DNA from: Planctomycetota bacterium
GTDB lineage: Bacteria > Planctomycetota > UBA1135 > UBA2386
Direction of reading: 5' to 3'
NCBI GenBank assembly: GCA_020638655.1
Contig: JACKIC010000006.1
Location: 110,001-174,000 of the forward strand
DNA length: 64,000 nt
Below are positions 20,132 to 29,216 of the stretch, piece after piece. The position numbers and the translations under genes were made by a program. The stretch's first letter is position 1, and each line of letters begins with the position of its first letter. Below the pieces are notes generated by a model. The model was given only the letters and a program-made list of their open reading frames with translations, was not told the DNA's origin and did not search any database.

Positions 20132-21751
20132 CTACGCGTCGCCGGCCGCCTGCATGCGTCGCTGCCGCCGTTCGTCCGCCGTCATCTCGCTCTCGAGCCG
20201 GCCGAGGAACGCCTCGCCTTCCTTGGCGCGGATGAACTGTGCGAACAGCGGCGACACCTTGCGCACGTGCGCGAACATGTCGAGCGCGACCTGGCGGTAC
20301 GAGAAGTGGCCTTCGGGGCCGCTGCGCAGCTCGATGAAGTAGGCGGTCTGGCGCGGGTCGAACTGGATGCGCACGCGCTGCAGGAACGCGAACGGGGTCA
20401 CGTAGCCGGCGGCGTGCGGGAAGCGCGCGGCGATCTGCTGCTGCAGGTCGGCGGTGCGCCCGAGCACTTCGTTGTAGGCGTCGCCGAAGCCGGCCTCCTG
20501 CATCAGCGGCGGCACCGCGAAGCCGTGGGCGGTGGTCAGCGTCTGTTGCTGCTGCAGGCTCTTGCGGTGACGGCCGATGTCGCGGAACGCGCCGAAGTCG
20601 AGCATCACCTCGAACTCGAACGGCGCCGCGCCCTCGAGCGCGAGCGGCCACGCATCGTGGTTGCCGCGCGCCGCCATCAGGCGCTGCAGCAGCTCCTGGC
20701 GCTGGCCGTTGGTCAGCTGCTTGACGCGGTCGACGAGGCTGCCGAACGGCAACGCGCTGCTCTCGTAGAGCAGCGACGCGAGCAGCTTGTCGTCGAGGCC
20801 TGCGTCGAAGCCCAGCAGTTCGGTGTGGCCGGTCGCGGCGCCCTTCGCGGGCGCGGCCTGCGCGCAGCCGAGCTCGCGCGCGACCTGCGGCAGCAGTTCG
20901 TGCAGCGCCTGCTGGAACTTGTTGGCGCCGCTGTGGCGCAGCAGCGTCGGCAGGGCGTGCTCGGCCTGCTGGCGCATGCGTTCGCCGACGATGCGGAACT
21001 CGGCCAGCGGATGGCTCACCAGCTCGGTGATCACGTCGCTCATCGTGCGCGCGTCCGCGACCATGCCCCACTTGGTGAACACCGCGGGGGTGAGCAGGTA
21101 CCGCGCCGCGTCGAACGCTTCGGCCTTGAGCGTGCGCAGCCACGGCCCTTCCTTCTCGCCGGCCGCGAGCGGCCGCAGCCGCTGCAGGTGCGCGAGCAGC
21201 TTGCTGCTGCTCTCGGTGTAGAGCGCGAACGTGCTGCGCAGCACCTCGTCGTAGGCCGCGGCGAGCTCGCCGCCGGCCGCGATCACGTCGGGATCGCGCC
21301 AGTGCGTCTCGGCGCCGAACGAGATGTAGCGCGTCGACGACTCCTCGAAGCTGCAGCGGCGCTCGCGCTGGATGAAGCGCGTGACCAGCTGCGAGACGCG
21401 TTCGACGGCGAGGTGCACGACCGAGCCCTCGCGCAGCGAGTTGTGGCCGTGGTCGATGGCGTAGGTCTTGAGGAACTGGCCCGACTTGTCGGCCATGACC
21501 TCGGACAGCACGTCGCGGCGGCCTTCGACCGGCAGGTCCTCGAGCTGCTTGCCCTGGGCCGCGAGTCCCTGGCGCAGGCGGTCGAGGAACTGGTCGCGCA
21601 TCGACTTGCTGCTGCGCGAGTAGACGCCGTTGAGCGTCGCGGCGACCTCCTGCGGCAGGTTGCGGACCAGGTAGATGTCCGCGTGCTCGCTGCCGTCGAC
21701 GACCGAGAAGTAGTTTTCGAGCAGGCGTCGTTCGAAGTCGCTGTAGGTCAT
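20132..21751 (-). CDS. Tandem FAD-dependent thymidylate synthase (ThyX)-like protein
   Basis: 539 aa, about twice ThyX length, made of two ThyX-like halves. Half 1 has the GHNSLREGS helix (about 102-110) and a variant of the ThyX motif (RERRCSFEESSTRY at 129-142) in which the RHR part is altered. Half 2 has IGRHRKSLQQQQ near 410 but lacks the S...SxRY part. ThyX makes dTMP from dUMP using FAD, NADPH and methylene-THF. Whether this split-motif tandem form is an active synthase is open. The ATG at 21751 follows the stop of a 44-aa membrane protein gene by 17 bases. Confidence 0.8.
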   Translation of the reverse strand: MTYSDFERRLLENYFSVVDGSEHADIYLVRNLPQEVAATLNGVYSRSSKSMRDQFLDRLRQGLAAQGKQLEDLPVEGRRDVLSEVMADKSGQFLKTYAIDHGHNSLREGSVVHLAVERVSQLVTRFIQRERRCSFEESSTRYISFGAETHWRDPDVIAAGGELAAAYDEVLRSTFALYTESSSKLLAHLQRLRPLAAGEKEGPWLRTLKAEAFDAARYLLTPAVFTKWGMVADARTMSDVITELVSHPLAEFRIVGERMRQQAEHALPTLLRHSGANKFQQALHELLPQVARELGCAQAAPAKGAATGHTELLGFDAGLDDKLLASLLYESSALPFGSLVDRVKQLTNGQRQELLQRLMAARGNHDAWPLALEGAAPFEFEVMLDFGAFRDIGRHRKSLQQQQTLTTAHGFAVPPLMQEAGFGDAYNEVLGRTADLQQQIAARFPHAAGYVTPFAFLQRVRIQFDPRQTAYFIELRSGPEGHFSYRQVALDMFAHVRKVSPLFAQFIRAKEGEAFLGRLESEMTADERRQRRMQAAGDA

Positions 21752-21768
21752 CGTCTCGGCGACCTCGC

Positions 21769-21903
21769 TCAGACCTGGGATCGTTGCGCCTTGCGGCGCA
21801 GCACGGTGAGGGTGCCGAGGATGCCGAGCACGAGGCCGCCGGCGAACGCCAGCCAGACGACCGGCGCCTCGAGGGGGGTGATGTGGGCGAGCAGGGAAGC
21901 CAT
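21769..21903 (-). CDS. Small single-helix membrane protein (44 aa)
   Basis: This short reading frame begins at ATG 21903 and ends 17 bases before the ThyX-like gene on the same strand. It has a polar start, one hydrophobic helix (VVWLAFAGGLVLGILGTL, residues 15-32, with small-xxx-small packing motifs), and a basic tail (RRKAQR), as expected for an N-out single-pass protein. No family is recognised. It may be co-transcribed with the tandem ThyX gene. The divergent neighbour starts 84 bases away, so the promoter must lie close to its start. Confidence 0.55.
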   Translation of the reverse strand: MASLLAHITPLEAPVVWLAFAGGLVLGILGTLTVLRRKAQRSQV

Positions 21904-21986
21904 GGCGCGCGAATGTAGGTGCGGTGCGGCTCCGAATCGAGGCGAACCCGCGCCGCGTTTGCCCCCCTCTCGCGACTGGTCGGGGC

Positions 21987-23804
21987 ATGACGAAGTACGT
22001 GTTGGCGTTCGGTGGGGCGTTCTTGTTCGCGGCCGCGGTCGGAGCCCAGGATCCCGGCTGGCAGATCCCGCCCGAGGGCGCGATCGAGTACGCGCGGGAA
22101 TGGCGCGCGGCGGCCGGTGAGCCGGTCGGATCCCGGCGGGCGGCGCAGGCGGCGCCAGCCGTGGGCAAGGTCCCCGAGGGCTGGGTGTCGCGGCTCGCCC
22201 CGGCGCCCAACCTCTGTCAGGGCGAGCTGCGCACCGACCGCCGCGCGCCCGAGGGGCAGGTGCACGACGTGCGCGACGTGTTGCGGCACCTTGCCTTCGA
22301 CCTGGGTAGCCGCAGCGGCGTGCGGGCGCAATTCGCGCGCCTGATGCCGTTCGGGGACGTGACCGTGAGCGGCAGCTGGAGCGGCGTCGACGGAGACGGT
22401 GTGCAGACCCTGCGCGCCGACTGGTCGGCGCGCCTGCCCAGGCCCGTGTCCGGCGAAGAGCGCGACGTCGCCGAACGGCTGCGCGTGTTCTGCGTGGCGG
22501 ACAGCGACGGTCAGGTCACGATGCGGCGGCGCATCGACGCCGCCGCCGGGCGGGTCGCCGAGTGGGACGGTGAGCTCGATCTCGTCGTCGAGGAGCCGCA
22601 GAAGCAGTTCCGGCGCCTGGTGGTGCACGACGAATGGCGGTTCACGGCCGTGCGCGACAACCAGGACGCCGAGTTCCGCAAGCGCGTCGCCGCGGGCATC
22701 GCCGGTGGGGTCGCGTTCGTGCGCGACGCGATCGACGAGAAGAAGTCGTTCCTGCAGGACAAGCGCGGCGAGGAGCGCGACTTCGGCAGTGGGCGCCTGG
22801 CGCTCGCCCTGCTGACGATGGTGCATGGCCACGTGCCGGCCGACGACTCGGTGCTGCAGCGCGGTTTCGCCGACCTGCGGCGCCGCCGGCTCACCGACAC
22901 CTACTCGCTCGCGGCCGCACTGATGGCCGTCGCCGCACGCTGCGCGCCGCCCGACGAGGCCGAGCTGCTGCGCAGCGGCCGGCTCGCTGGGCGCCCGCCG
23001 CGGCAGATGGACCCCGCCGACCGCAAGGCCGCCGACAAGTGGCTGCAGCGCCTGCTCGGCAACGTCGATCCGCGCACCGATCCCAGCGACGTGCTGCGCT
23101 TCAACTACGAGGCGGGGCCGCGGTACGACACGTCGCTTCAGCAGTACGCCCTGCTCGGCATGTGGTCGGCGCAGCTGTGTGGTCTCGATGTGCCGCAGGG
23201 TTCGTTCGCAGCCGCGGCGCGGCACCTGCTCGCCGTGCAGGCGCCGGCGCTGAGCCGCGCGCCGCTGTCGGTGCGCACCTACGCCCAGCAGCGCCTGCTC
23301 GACCAGGGCGATCGGGTGCCGCAGGTTTCGCCGCGGCGCGTCGCGGTGCGCGGCTTCGCCTACCAGGAGCCCGAAGAGCCGCCGTTCGGTTCGATGACCA
23401 GCGCCGGCATCAGCGGGCTGCTGCTCGCGCGCGCCGGCATGCAGGCCCAGGGCGACGGCGACCGCAAGGTGCTCGGCGGGATCGACGACGCCGTCGACGC
23501 CGGCTTCGCGTGGCTCGGCGACAACTTCTCGGTGCGCTGCAATCCGGGCTTCGCCGAGCGTGCGGGCCGCCACTGGTACTACTGGCTCTACGGGCTGGAG
23601 CGCTCGTGCGAGCTGTTCGGCATCGCGCGGCTGCAGGACCGCGACTGGTACTTCGAGGGCGCGCTGCAGCTGCTCGCGCAGCAGCAGCCGAACGGCTCGT
23701 TCAAGGCCGAGCACGCGAGCACGCTGCTGCTCGACAGCACCTGCTTCGCGGTGTTGTTCCTGGCCAGATCGACCGCGCCGGCGGCGATCACGACGGGGCG
23801 CTGA
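21987..23804 (+). CDS. Secreted prenyltransferase/squalene-cyclase-type repeat protein
   Basis: 605 aa with a signal peptide (FLFAAAVGAQ). The second half shows alpha-toroid repeat features: DTYSLAAALMAVAARC, TSLQQYALLGMWSAQLCG, SAGISGLLLARAG, and a HWYYWLYGLERSCELFG helix pair followed by QQPNGSF. Proteins of this fold (terpenoid cyclase-like superfamily) are common in planctomycetes as exported proteins without the DxDD cyclase motif, and none is seen here, so a cyclase activity is not supported. It is convergent with the next gene, with only 4 bases between stops. Confidence 0.75.
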   Translation: MTKYVLAFGGAFLFAAAVGAQDPGWQIPPEGAIEYAREWRAAAGEPVGSRRAAQAAPAVGKVPEGWVSRLAPAPNLCQGELRTDRRAPEGQVHDVRDVLRHLAFDLGSRSGVRAQFARLMPFGDVTVSGSWSGVDGDGVQTLRADWSARLPRPVSGEERDVAERLRVFCVADSDGQVTMRRRIDAAAGRVAEWDGELDLVVEEPQKQFRRLVVHDEWRFTAVRDNQDAEFRKRVAAGIAGGVAFVRDAIDEKKSFLQDKRGEERDFGSGRLALALLTMVHGHVPADDSVLQRGFADLRRRRLTDTYSLAAALMAVAARCAPPDEAELLRSGRLAGRPPRQMDPADRKAADKWLQRLLGNVDPRTDPSDVLRFNYEAGPRYDTSLQQYALLGMWSAQLCGLDVPQGSFAAAARHLLAVQAPALSRAPLSVRTYAQQRLLDQGDRVPQVSPRRVAVRGFAYQEPEEPPFGSMTSAGISGLLLARAGMQAQGDGDRKVLGGIDDAVDAGFAWLGDNFSVRCNPGFAERAGRHWYYWLYGLERSCELFGIARLQDRDWYFEGALQLLAQQQPNGSFKAEHASTLLLDSTCFAVLFLARSTAPAAITTGR

Positions 23805-23808
23805 GGGC

Positions 23809-26328
23809 TCAGAACGCGCCCAGCGTCAGCGTCACCGCGTTGGAAGTCGCGAGTCGGGTGATCGCGCCGCTGTTGTCGAACTCCACCTGCCCGACCTGGT
23901 GGTGCAGCACGACGCCGGCGAACACCGGGTCGTTGGGCAGCGCGATTGCGTGCGAGGCACTGCTGCCGCCTGGAAGCATCAGCTCGGTGACGAGGTCGAG
24001 CCCGGTCCACTGCATGCAGCCGGGGCCGCCTGCAGGATGCAGCGCGACGAGCGGCAGCGCCAGCGACGTGACGCCGACCTCGAACACACCGAAGCTGCGG
24101 GGCGCGAACCCCGTGGTGGTCGACGCGATGTTGCCGCCGAGCCACGGCAGGCCGTCGAGGGTCAGTTGCATCGGTCCGATCGACGAGCTGCAGCCCGCGC
24201 CGAGTGGCGTCGCCGCTGCGACGCAGCTCGAGCGCAGGCGCGCGAAGTGCGCCGTGCCGCTGGCGCCGACGGTCAGGAACGAGCCGCCGACCGCCAGTTC
24301 GCCGTCGTCGCGCCACTTCACGTCGTAGGTGGTCCCGTCGAGCCCGCCGCCGAGCTGGGTCCACGTCGATCCGTCCCAGCGCGCGAGGCCGGAGGCCGGC
24401 GCGCCGCCGGCCTGCGTGAACGCGCCGCTCGCGACGATGTCGCCGTTCGGCAGCGCAGCGAGCCCGTGCACGACGCCGCCGATCTGGCCGCCGACCGCGG
24501 CCCACGTCGAGCCGTTCCATCGCTGCACGAAGTTGGGCAGCGCGAGCCCGTTGCCGGCCGCGAGCAGGCCGCCACCCGGCTCCGCGGCGAGCGCCAGGAC
24601 GATCGGCTGTATGCCGTTGCCGAGCGGCACCCACGCGGTCCCGTTCCAACTCGCCACGTGGCCCAGCGTGCCGGGCGCGCTGAAGTAGCCGCCGGCGAAC
24701 AAGGTGCCCTGCGCGTCGACCAGCAGCGTGTTGACGGCAGCGTTGAGCGAGCCCATCGTCGACCACGCGGCGCCGTCCCAGCGCGCCGCGACCGGTGCGG
24801 GCACACCGCCCGCGATGTTGAACGAGCCGCCCGCGACGATGTAGCCGTTGTGCCACGCGAGCGTGAACACGTCGCGGTTCATGCCGCCACCGAGGTCGTG
24901 CCAGCTGTTGCCGTCCCAGCGCGCGATGCGCGGTGCCGGCACCCCGCCCGCGTTGAGGAAGCGGCCGCCGACGACGAGATCGCCGTTTTGCAACACCAGC
25001 AGTGAGGTGCCCGAGCCGTCGAGCCCCTGGCCGAGCGCGTGCCATGCATTGCCGTCGAACCAGGCGACGCGGTTGGCGGCGACGCCGCCGATCGCGAGGA
25101 AGTCGCCGGTCGCGTACCAGCCGCCTCCCGGCGCGGCGACGAGATCCAGCACCTGCCCGTCGGTGCCGGCGAACAGCGGCGCCCACGCGCTGCCGTTCCA
25201 CCGCGCCATGCTGCTCGCTGGCGCGCCGTCCGCGGTGCGGAACACGCCGCCCGCGAACACGTCACCGCCGGGCAGCGCCGCGAGCGCGAACACCCCGGGC
25301 AGGTCGCCGAAGGTGAGGCCGTACGCCATGCCGTTGCCGAACGCCGCCCACGCGTTGCCGTTCCACCGCGCCGCGTAGCTCGCCGGCTGTCCGCCCGCGT
25401 TCGCGAAGTCACCGCCGACGACGAGGTCCCCGCCGGGCATCTCGAGCAGGCTGTGCACGGAGTCGTCGGTGCCGGCGCCGAGCGCGTTCCAGACGCTGCC
25501 GTCCCACCGCGCGACGTGGTTGGCGGGAATGCCGCCGGCGATCGTGAACTCTCCTCCCGCGAGCAGGTCGCCGTTGGCAAGGAGCTGCAGGCAGTGCACG
25601 TGGTTGTTGGTGCCGCCGCCGAGCGGCACCCAGCTCGTGCCGTTCCAGCGCTGTAGGCCGAGCGTGCCGCCCGCGACGAGGTCGCCGTTGGGCAGGGTCG
25701 CGAGGGCGCGCACGGTCGCCGCGGAGTTGAGCGAGCCGATCGACGACCAGGCGGTGCCGTTCCAGCGAGCGACGAGGTTGGCGGGCACGCCGCCGGCGCT
25801 CGTGAACTGGCCGCCGACGACGAGGTCGCCGTTGCCGAGCGCGGTCAGCGCGAAACACCAGCTGTTCGGGCCCGGGGTGGGGCCCGTGCCGAGGGCGGAC
25901 CACGAGCTACCGTTCCAGCGCGCGACGTAGTTGGCAGCCACCGAGCCGGCGCTCGTGAACTGTCCCGCAGCGACCAGGTCACCGTTCGCGGCGACGGTCA
26001 GCGCGTGCACCTTCTCGTTGAACCCCGAGCCGAGCGGCTGCACGGCACCCGTCGTCGGGTCGATCGCGGCGACGTGGTCGGCGATGACGTTGCCTGCCGT
26101 GCGGAACGCGCCGGCGATCACGAGCACAGGTGTGGCTGGCCCGGCTCCGTCAGGGTCCCACATCGTCGCGGCGCGCACGGCGCCGGGGGCGACGCCGTAG
26201 TAGCCGACACCCGTGGTGCCGAGGCCGGGCCGCGGCGTCACGGCGCATTGGGCGGCGAGGTGGTCGGCGGCGACCAGGGCGAACGCGAACGTTGCCGCCG
26301 GCGAGAGGGCATGGAGTCGCTCGAGCAT
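23809..26328 (-). CDS. Large secreted beta-propeller (delta-60-type repeat) protein
   Basis: 839 aa with a signal peptide. Thirteen repeats of about 50 residues follow the pattern L-x-NGDLVAGG-x-F...GG-x-PA-x-VARWNGSSWS-x-LG, which corresponds to delta-60 or similar propeller blades. They fill about residues 60-680. The last 140 residues form a different module, starting near CVAAATPLGAGCSSS, that resembles the C terminus of the protein encoded at 57650-59875. It is probably surface-exposed or released. The function is unknown. Confidence 0.8.
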   Translation of the reverse strand: MLERLHALSPAATFAFALVAADHLAAQCAVTPRPGLGTTGVGYYGVAPGAVRAATMWDPDGAGPATPVLVIAGAFRTAGNVIADHVAAIDPTTGAVQPLGSGFNEKVHALTVAANGDLVAAGQFTSAGSVAANYVARWNGSSWSALGTGPTPGPNSWCFALTALGNGDLVVGGQFTSAGGVPANLVARWNGTAWSSIGSLNSAATVRALATLPNGDLVAGGTLGLQRWNGTSWVPLGGGTNNHVHCLQLLANGDLLAGGEFTIAGGIPANHVARWDGSVWNALGAGTDDSVHSLLEMPGGDLVVGGDFANAGGQPASYAARWNGNAWAAFGNGMAYGLTFGDLPGVFALAALPGGDVFAGGVFRTADGAPASSMARWNGSAWAPLFAGTDGQVLDLVAAPGGGWYATGDFLAIGGVAANRVAWFDGNAWHALGQGLDGSGTSLLVLQNGDLVVGGRFLNAGGVPAPRIARWDGNSWHDLGGGMNRDVFTLAWHNGYIVAGGSFNIAGGVPAPVAARWDGAAWSTMGSLNAAVNTLLVDAQGTLFAGGYFSAPGTLGHVASWNGTAWVPLGNGIQPIVLALAAEPGGGLLAAGNGLALPNFVQRWNGSTWAAVGGQIGGVVHGLAALPNGDIVASGAFTQAGGAPASGLARWDGSTWTQLGGGLDGTTYDVKWRDDGELAVGGSFLTVGASGTAHFARLRSSCVAAATPLGAGCSSSIGPMQLTLDGLPWLGGNIASTTTGFAPRSFGVFEVGVTSLALPLVALHPAGGPGCMQWTGLDLVTELMLPGGSSASHAIALPNDPVFAGVVLHHQVGQVEFDNSGAITRLATSNAVTLTLGAF

Positions 26329-26480
26329 GGTGTCGGGTCTGCAACGATGGGGCCGTCGCGCGATCCCGGGAAGGGGGGGCGATCGGATCGTCGCCGTCGG
26401 CAGCCCGTCGCGCCGCGGCGGTTTTCCGTGGGCTGCAGACGCGCGGCGCGCGGCGGGTGAGCTTGGTATGGTCGCGGGCC

Positions 26481-27662
26481 ATGAGCTACGTCAATGCGCT
26501 CACCGGTTCGGCGGCCCTGGTCGCCCTGATCGTCTCGGGGTCGGGCGTTGCCGCGCTTGCACAGGACCAGCCGCGGCGCGTCGAGCCGCGCGTGCTCTGG
26601 AAGCACGCGCCCGAGGGGGCGGAGTTCGAGGGCGTGATCGCGCACCGCGGCGTCGTCTACGCGCTCGATCGCGCCGGCAAGGTGCAGGCGCTCGAGGCGC
26701 CGACCGGCGAGGTGCTGTGGACGAGCCCGGTCGCGTTCCAGCTGCGTTGCGGCTACGGGCTCGTGCTCTCGCCCGCCGCCGACTTCGACGCGCTGCTGGT
26801 GAGCGGGGAGACGGGCCTGACGGCCATCGACCGCGGTTCGGGCGAGCTGCTGTGGCACACCGAGATCCCGCAGGGCGTGGCCAGCCCGGCCGTCGCGGGT
26901 GACGTCGTGGTCGCCGGTGGATTCGACGGCAAGATCCACGGCTTCAAGCTGCGCACCGGCGAACTGCTCTACTCGGTCGACTACCTCGCCGACCGACCCG
27001 AGGACCCGCCGGGTTTCTCGGGCGAGTCGGCGCGTCTGGGCGATCGTCCGGCCCGCCCCGGGGACGCAGCGGCGGACGGGGACCTCGTGGTCGTGCCCGT
27101 GTTCGATCAGTGCCGCGTGATCGCCGTCGACGCTGCCAAGGGGGAGCGCCGTTGGGCCTACGCTACCGCCGGTTGGGTCTACCCGTGCCCGACGATCGGG
27201 GAGCGCCTCGTGCTCGTCGCCAGCCAGGACAAGCACCTGCACGCCGTCGATCGGCAGACCGGCGCGCTGGTCTGGAAGGTCAAGGCCCGCGCGCGCAACG
27301 AGGGTGCGGCGGTGATCGCCGACGGGCGCGCGTTCTTCGGCTCGTGCGATTCCCGCCTCTACTGCGTGGGCATCGACAGTGGCGAGGTGGCCTGGAAGTA
27401 CGAGACCGAGCACGAGAAGGGCTTCGGCGCGCCGATCTACAGCCGGCCGCTCGTGCTCGGCGACAAGGTCTACCTCGCGGCGATGAGCGGCAAGCTCTAC
27501 GTGGTCGACCGCCGCAGCGGCGAACTCGTCGCCAAGATGACGCCCGTGCCCGACTCCGAGCCCAACAGCGATCTCGCCGAGATGGGCGGTCTGCTGTTCC
27601 TCACGACGCGCAAGGACGGCGAGAAGGGCGAGAGCGCGGTCGTCGGCATCGCCGTGCGGTGA
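26481..27662 (+). CDS. PQQ-like beta-propeller repeat protein
   Basis: 393 aa with a signal peptide (residues 1-27). Seven to eight PQQ-like/YVTN-type blades carry the signature GEVLWTS, GELLWHT, GELLYSV, GERRWAY, GALVWKV, GEVAWKY, GELVAKM. It resembles BamB and many exported planctomycete propellers. PQQ-dehydrogenase active-site residues are not apparent, so it is taken as a scaffold or binding protein. The ATG at 26481 directly precedes the signal peptide. It is divergent from the delta-60 gene. Confidence 0.85.
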   Translation: MSYVNALTGSAALVALIVSGSGVAALAQDQPRRVEPRVLWKHAPEGAEFEGVIAHRGVVYALDRAGKVQALEAPTGEVLWTSPVAFQLRCGYGLVLSPAADFDALLVSGETGLTAIDRGSGELLWHTEIPQGVASPAVAGDVVVAGGFDGKIHGFKLRTGELLYSVDYLADRPEDPPGFSGESARLGDRPARPGDAAADGDLVVVPVFDQCRVIAVDAAKGERRWAYATAGWVYPCPTIGERLVLVASQDKHLHAVDRQTGALVWKVKARARNEGAAVIADGRAFFGSCDSRLYCVGIDSGEVAWKYETEHEKGFGAPIYSRPLVLGDKVYLAAMSGKLYVVDRRSGELVAKMTPVPDSEPNSDLAEMGGLLFLTTRKDGEKGESAVVGIAVR

Positions 27663-27676
27663 CGCGTCGACTCGCG

Positions 27677-29216
27677 TCAGTGGCTGCGCCACTGGCCGAT
27701 GTAGGGCAGCCATCGGACCATGTCGAGGATCGGCAGGTCGGCGACCGCGAGAGTCCATCGCACCGTGTCACCTTCGGCCTGTCCCGAGATCCTGCCGATC
27801 CACTGGAACCAGCGCAGGGGCGCCACCAAGCGGTCCGACACCCCGGGTTCGCCGTCTTGTACTTCTCGCCAGGTCAACGTGGTGTCGCGCGCGACCGGAG
27901 CGTCGAGATCGACGTGCCAGGCTGCCTGCCGGTGCTTCCATCCATCGAAGACGAGTCGCAGCCGCGTCCGGATCCGAGCACCTCGCGGAGGCGGTCAGCG
28001 AGCGCGTTGCGCGTCCAGCCGGACTTCGAGGTCGGCGGCGACACTGCCGCCTCGTTGCCAGAGCCTGCTGGAACGCGGCACGAAGCCACGCGGGCGGCTC
28101 ACCCGCGGCGGCGCGGCCCCGTAGCTCGGCAGGCACGCGTGCCGAAGGACCTTCGCCCAGATCACCCTGCCAGGCTTCGAAGTGGTCCCGTGAGGCACTC
28201 AGGTTCCATCCGTGTGCCGAAGCCGTGACCACGCCGTCCTTCTCGCGAATGGTCGCCTTCGCGTTCGTCGCAGCGAGGCCGTTGGCGATCCTTCCGGGCT
28301 CGAACTTGCCGCCGAGGCGGAAACCACCAAGCGTCCGCATGCGAGCATCGGAGTGCGATCAGGGCGTAGTCGACGCGCCAGTTGCCGAAGCGGGTCGCAA
28401 GCTCGTAGGGCAGTTGGCCAGGCCGGTCCATGGCGCGCTGTGGTGATTGGGATACAGCTGCGCAGGGCCCATCTCGCCGCCCGGTTGAGGGCGATCCGCT
28501 GACGCCCTGGTGCACACGTCGACGCCACGCCGCGAGCGCAGCGGTCGCTGGCGGCATCGCGGCCGTGTGCATGCCGACGATGAGGTCGGCGTCGTCGGGC
28601 ACGCGTTCGAGCGCCGTCTGCAGCGCCGTTGGACCGTCTCGCCCTGCGAGCGCAGCGGAGATCGCTTCCGCGTTCCGTTCCGTCCCGAACTTCCTGCCTC
28701 GATCCAGCAGGGCCTGCGCAGCCGCGGCGCACGAACTCGCCGCGGAACGACGTTCATCGTCGAGGTACGCGTGGAGCGCGAAGTCCGCGATGGCGCCTTC
28801 CCCGCGCGCGATGTGTTGCACCCGCAGCAGGTCGAGCAGGGGATCCGGCGTGGTGGTGTGGACCGACGCGGGCAGCATCGAGACCCGGATGCCGAGCTTC
28901 TGCAGCCGCAGTGACGCGTCGTCGATCGCGGCTGCGCCGCCTGGACCGTGGAACAGCAGCGGAACGAGCGATCACGCCGAGATCTCCCGGTCTGCCGAAG
29001 CCGTTGCCGCCATCCGGCTCACCTGGCAGCAGGTCCGGGGAACATCGGTTCCCATTCCTGTGAGGCCCACTCCGTGTTCCCCGTCGGCGCTGCGCCGACC
29101 TGCACCTCGAGCCGCCCGTCCGCCGCGAGCCGCCAGGGCAGATCGATGAAGTCCTGCGCGTTCGTCGCCGCGCCGAGCAGGACGCCGGCGAATAGCGTGC
29201 TCGCGCGCGCCGCCAT
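27677..29216 (-). pseudogene. Decayed gene for a secreted protein, at least six frameshifts
   Basis: Protein-like segments continue along the minus strand in changing frames: a signal peptide and about 65 residues from 29216, then LPGEPDGGNGFGRPGDLGV, then LFHGPGGAAAIDDASLRLQ to about 28500, then GGEMGPAQLYPNHH, then FGNWRVDYALIAL, then MRTLGGFRLGGKFEPGRIA to about 28060, then ALADRLREVLGSG, then a final stretch to the stop at 27677. Joined, they would give about 510 aa. The start overlaps the trxB stop (TGATG), so the intact gene would have been coupled to trxB. No family is recognised. Assembly error is the alternative explanation. Confidence 0.75.

Noticed and set aside
21987..23804. Squalene-hopene cyclase (hopanoid synthesis)
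   Set aside because: The alpha-toroid repeat character is visible, but the catalytic DxDD motif is not, and the protein is exported.
23809..26328. DNA-level tandem repeat or CRISPR-like periodicity in the propeller gene
   Set aside because: The 150-base periodicity reflects protein repeats with diverged codons; there are no constant repeats with unique spacers. No CRISPR array was seen anywhere in the window.
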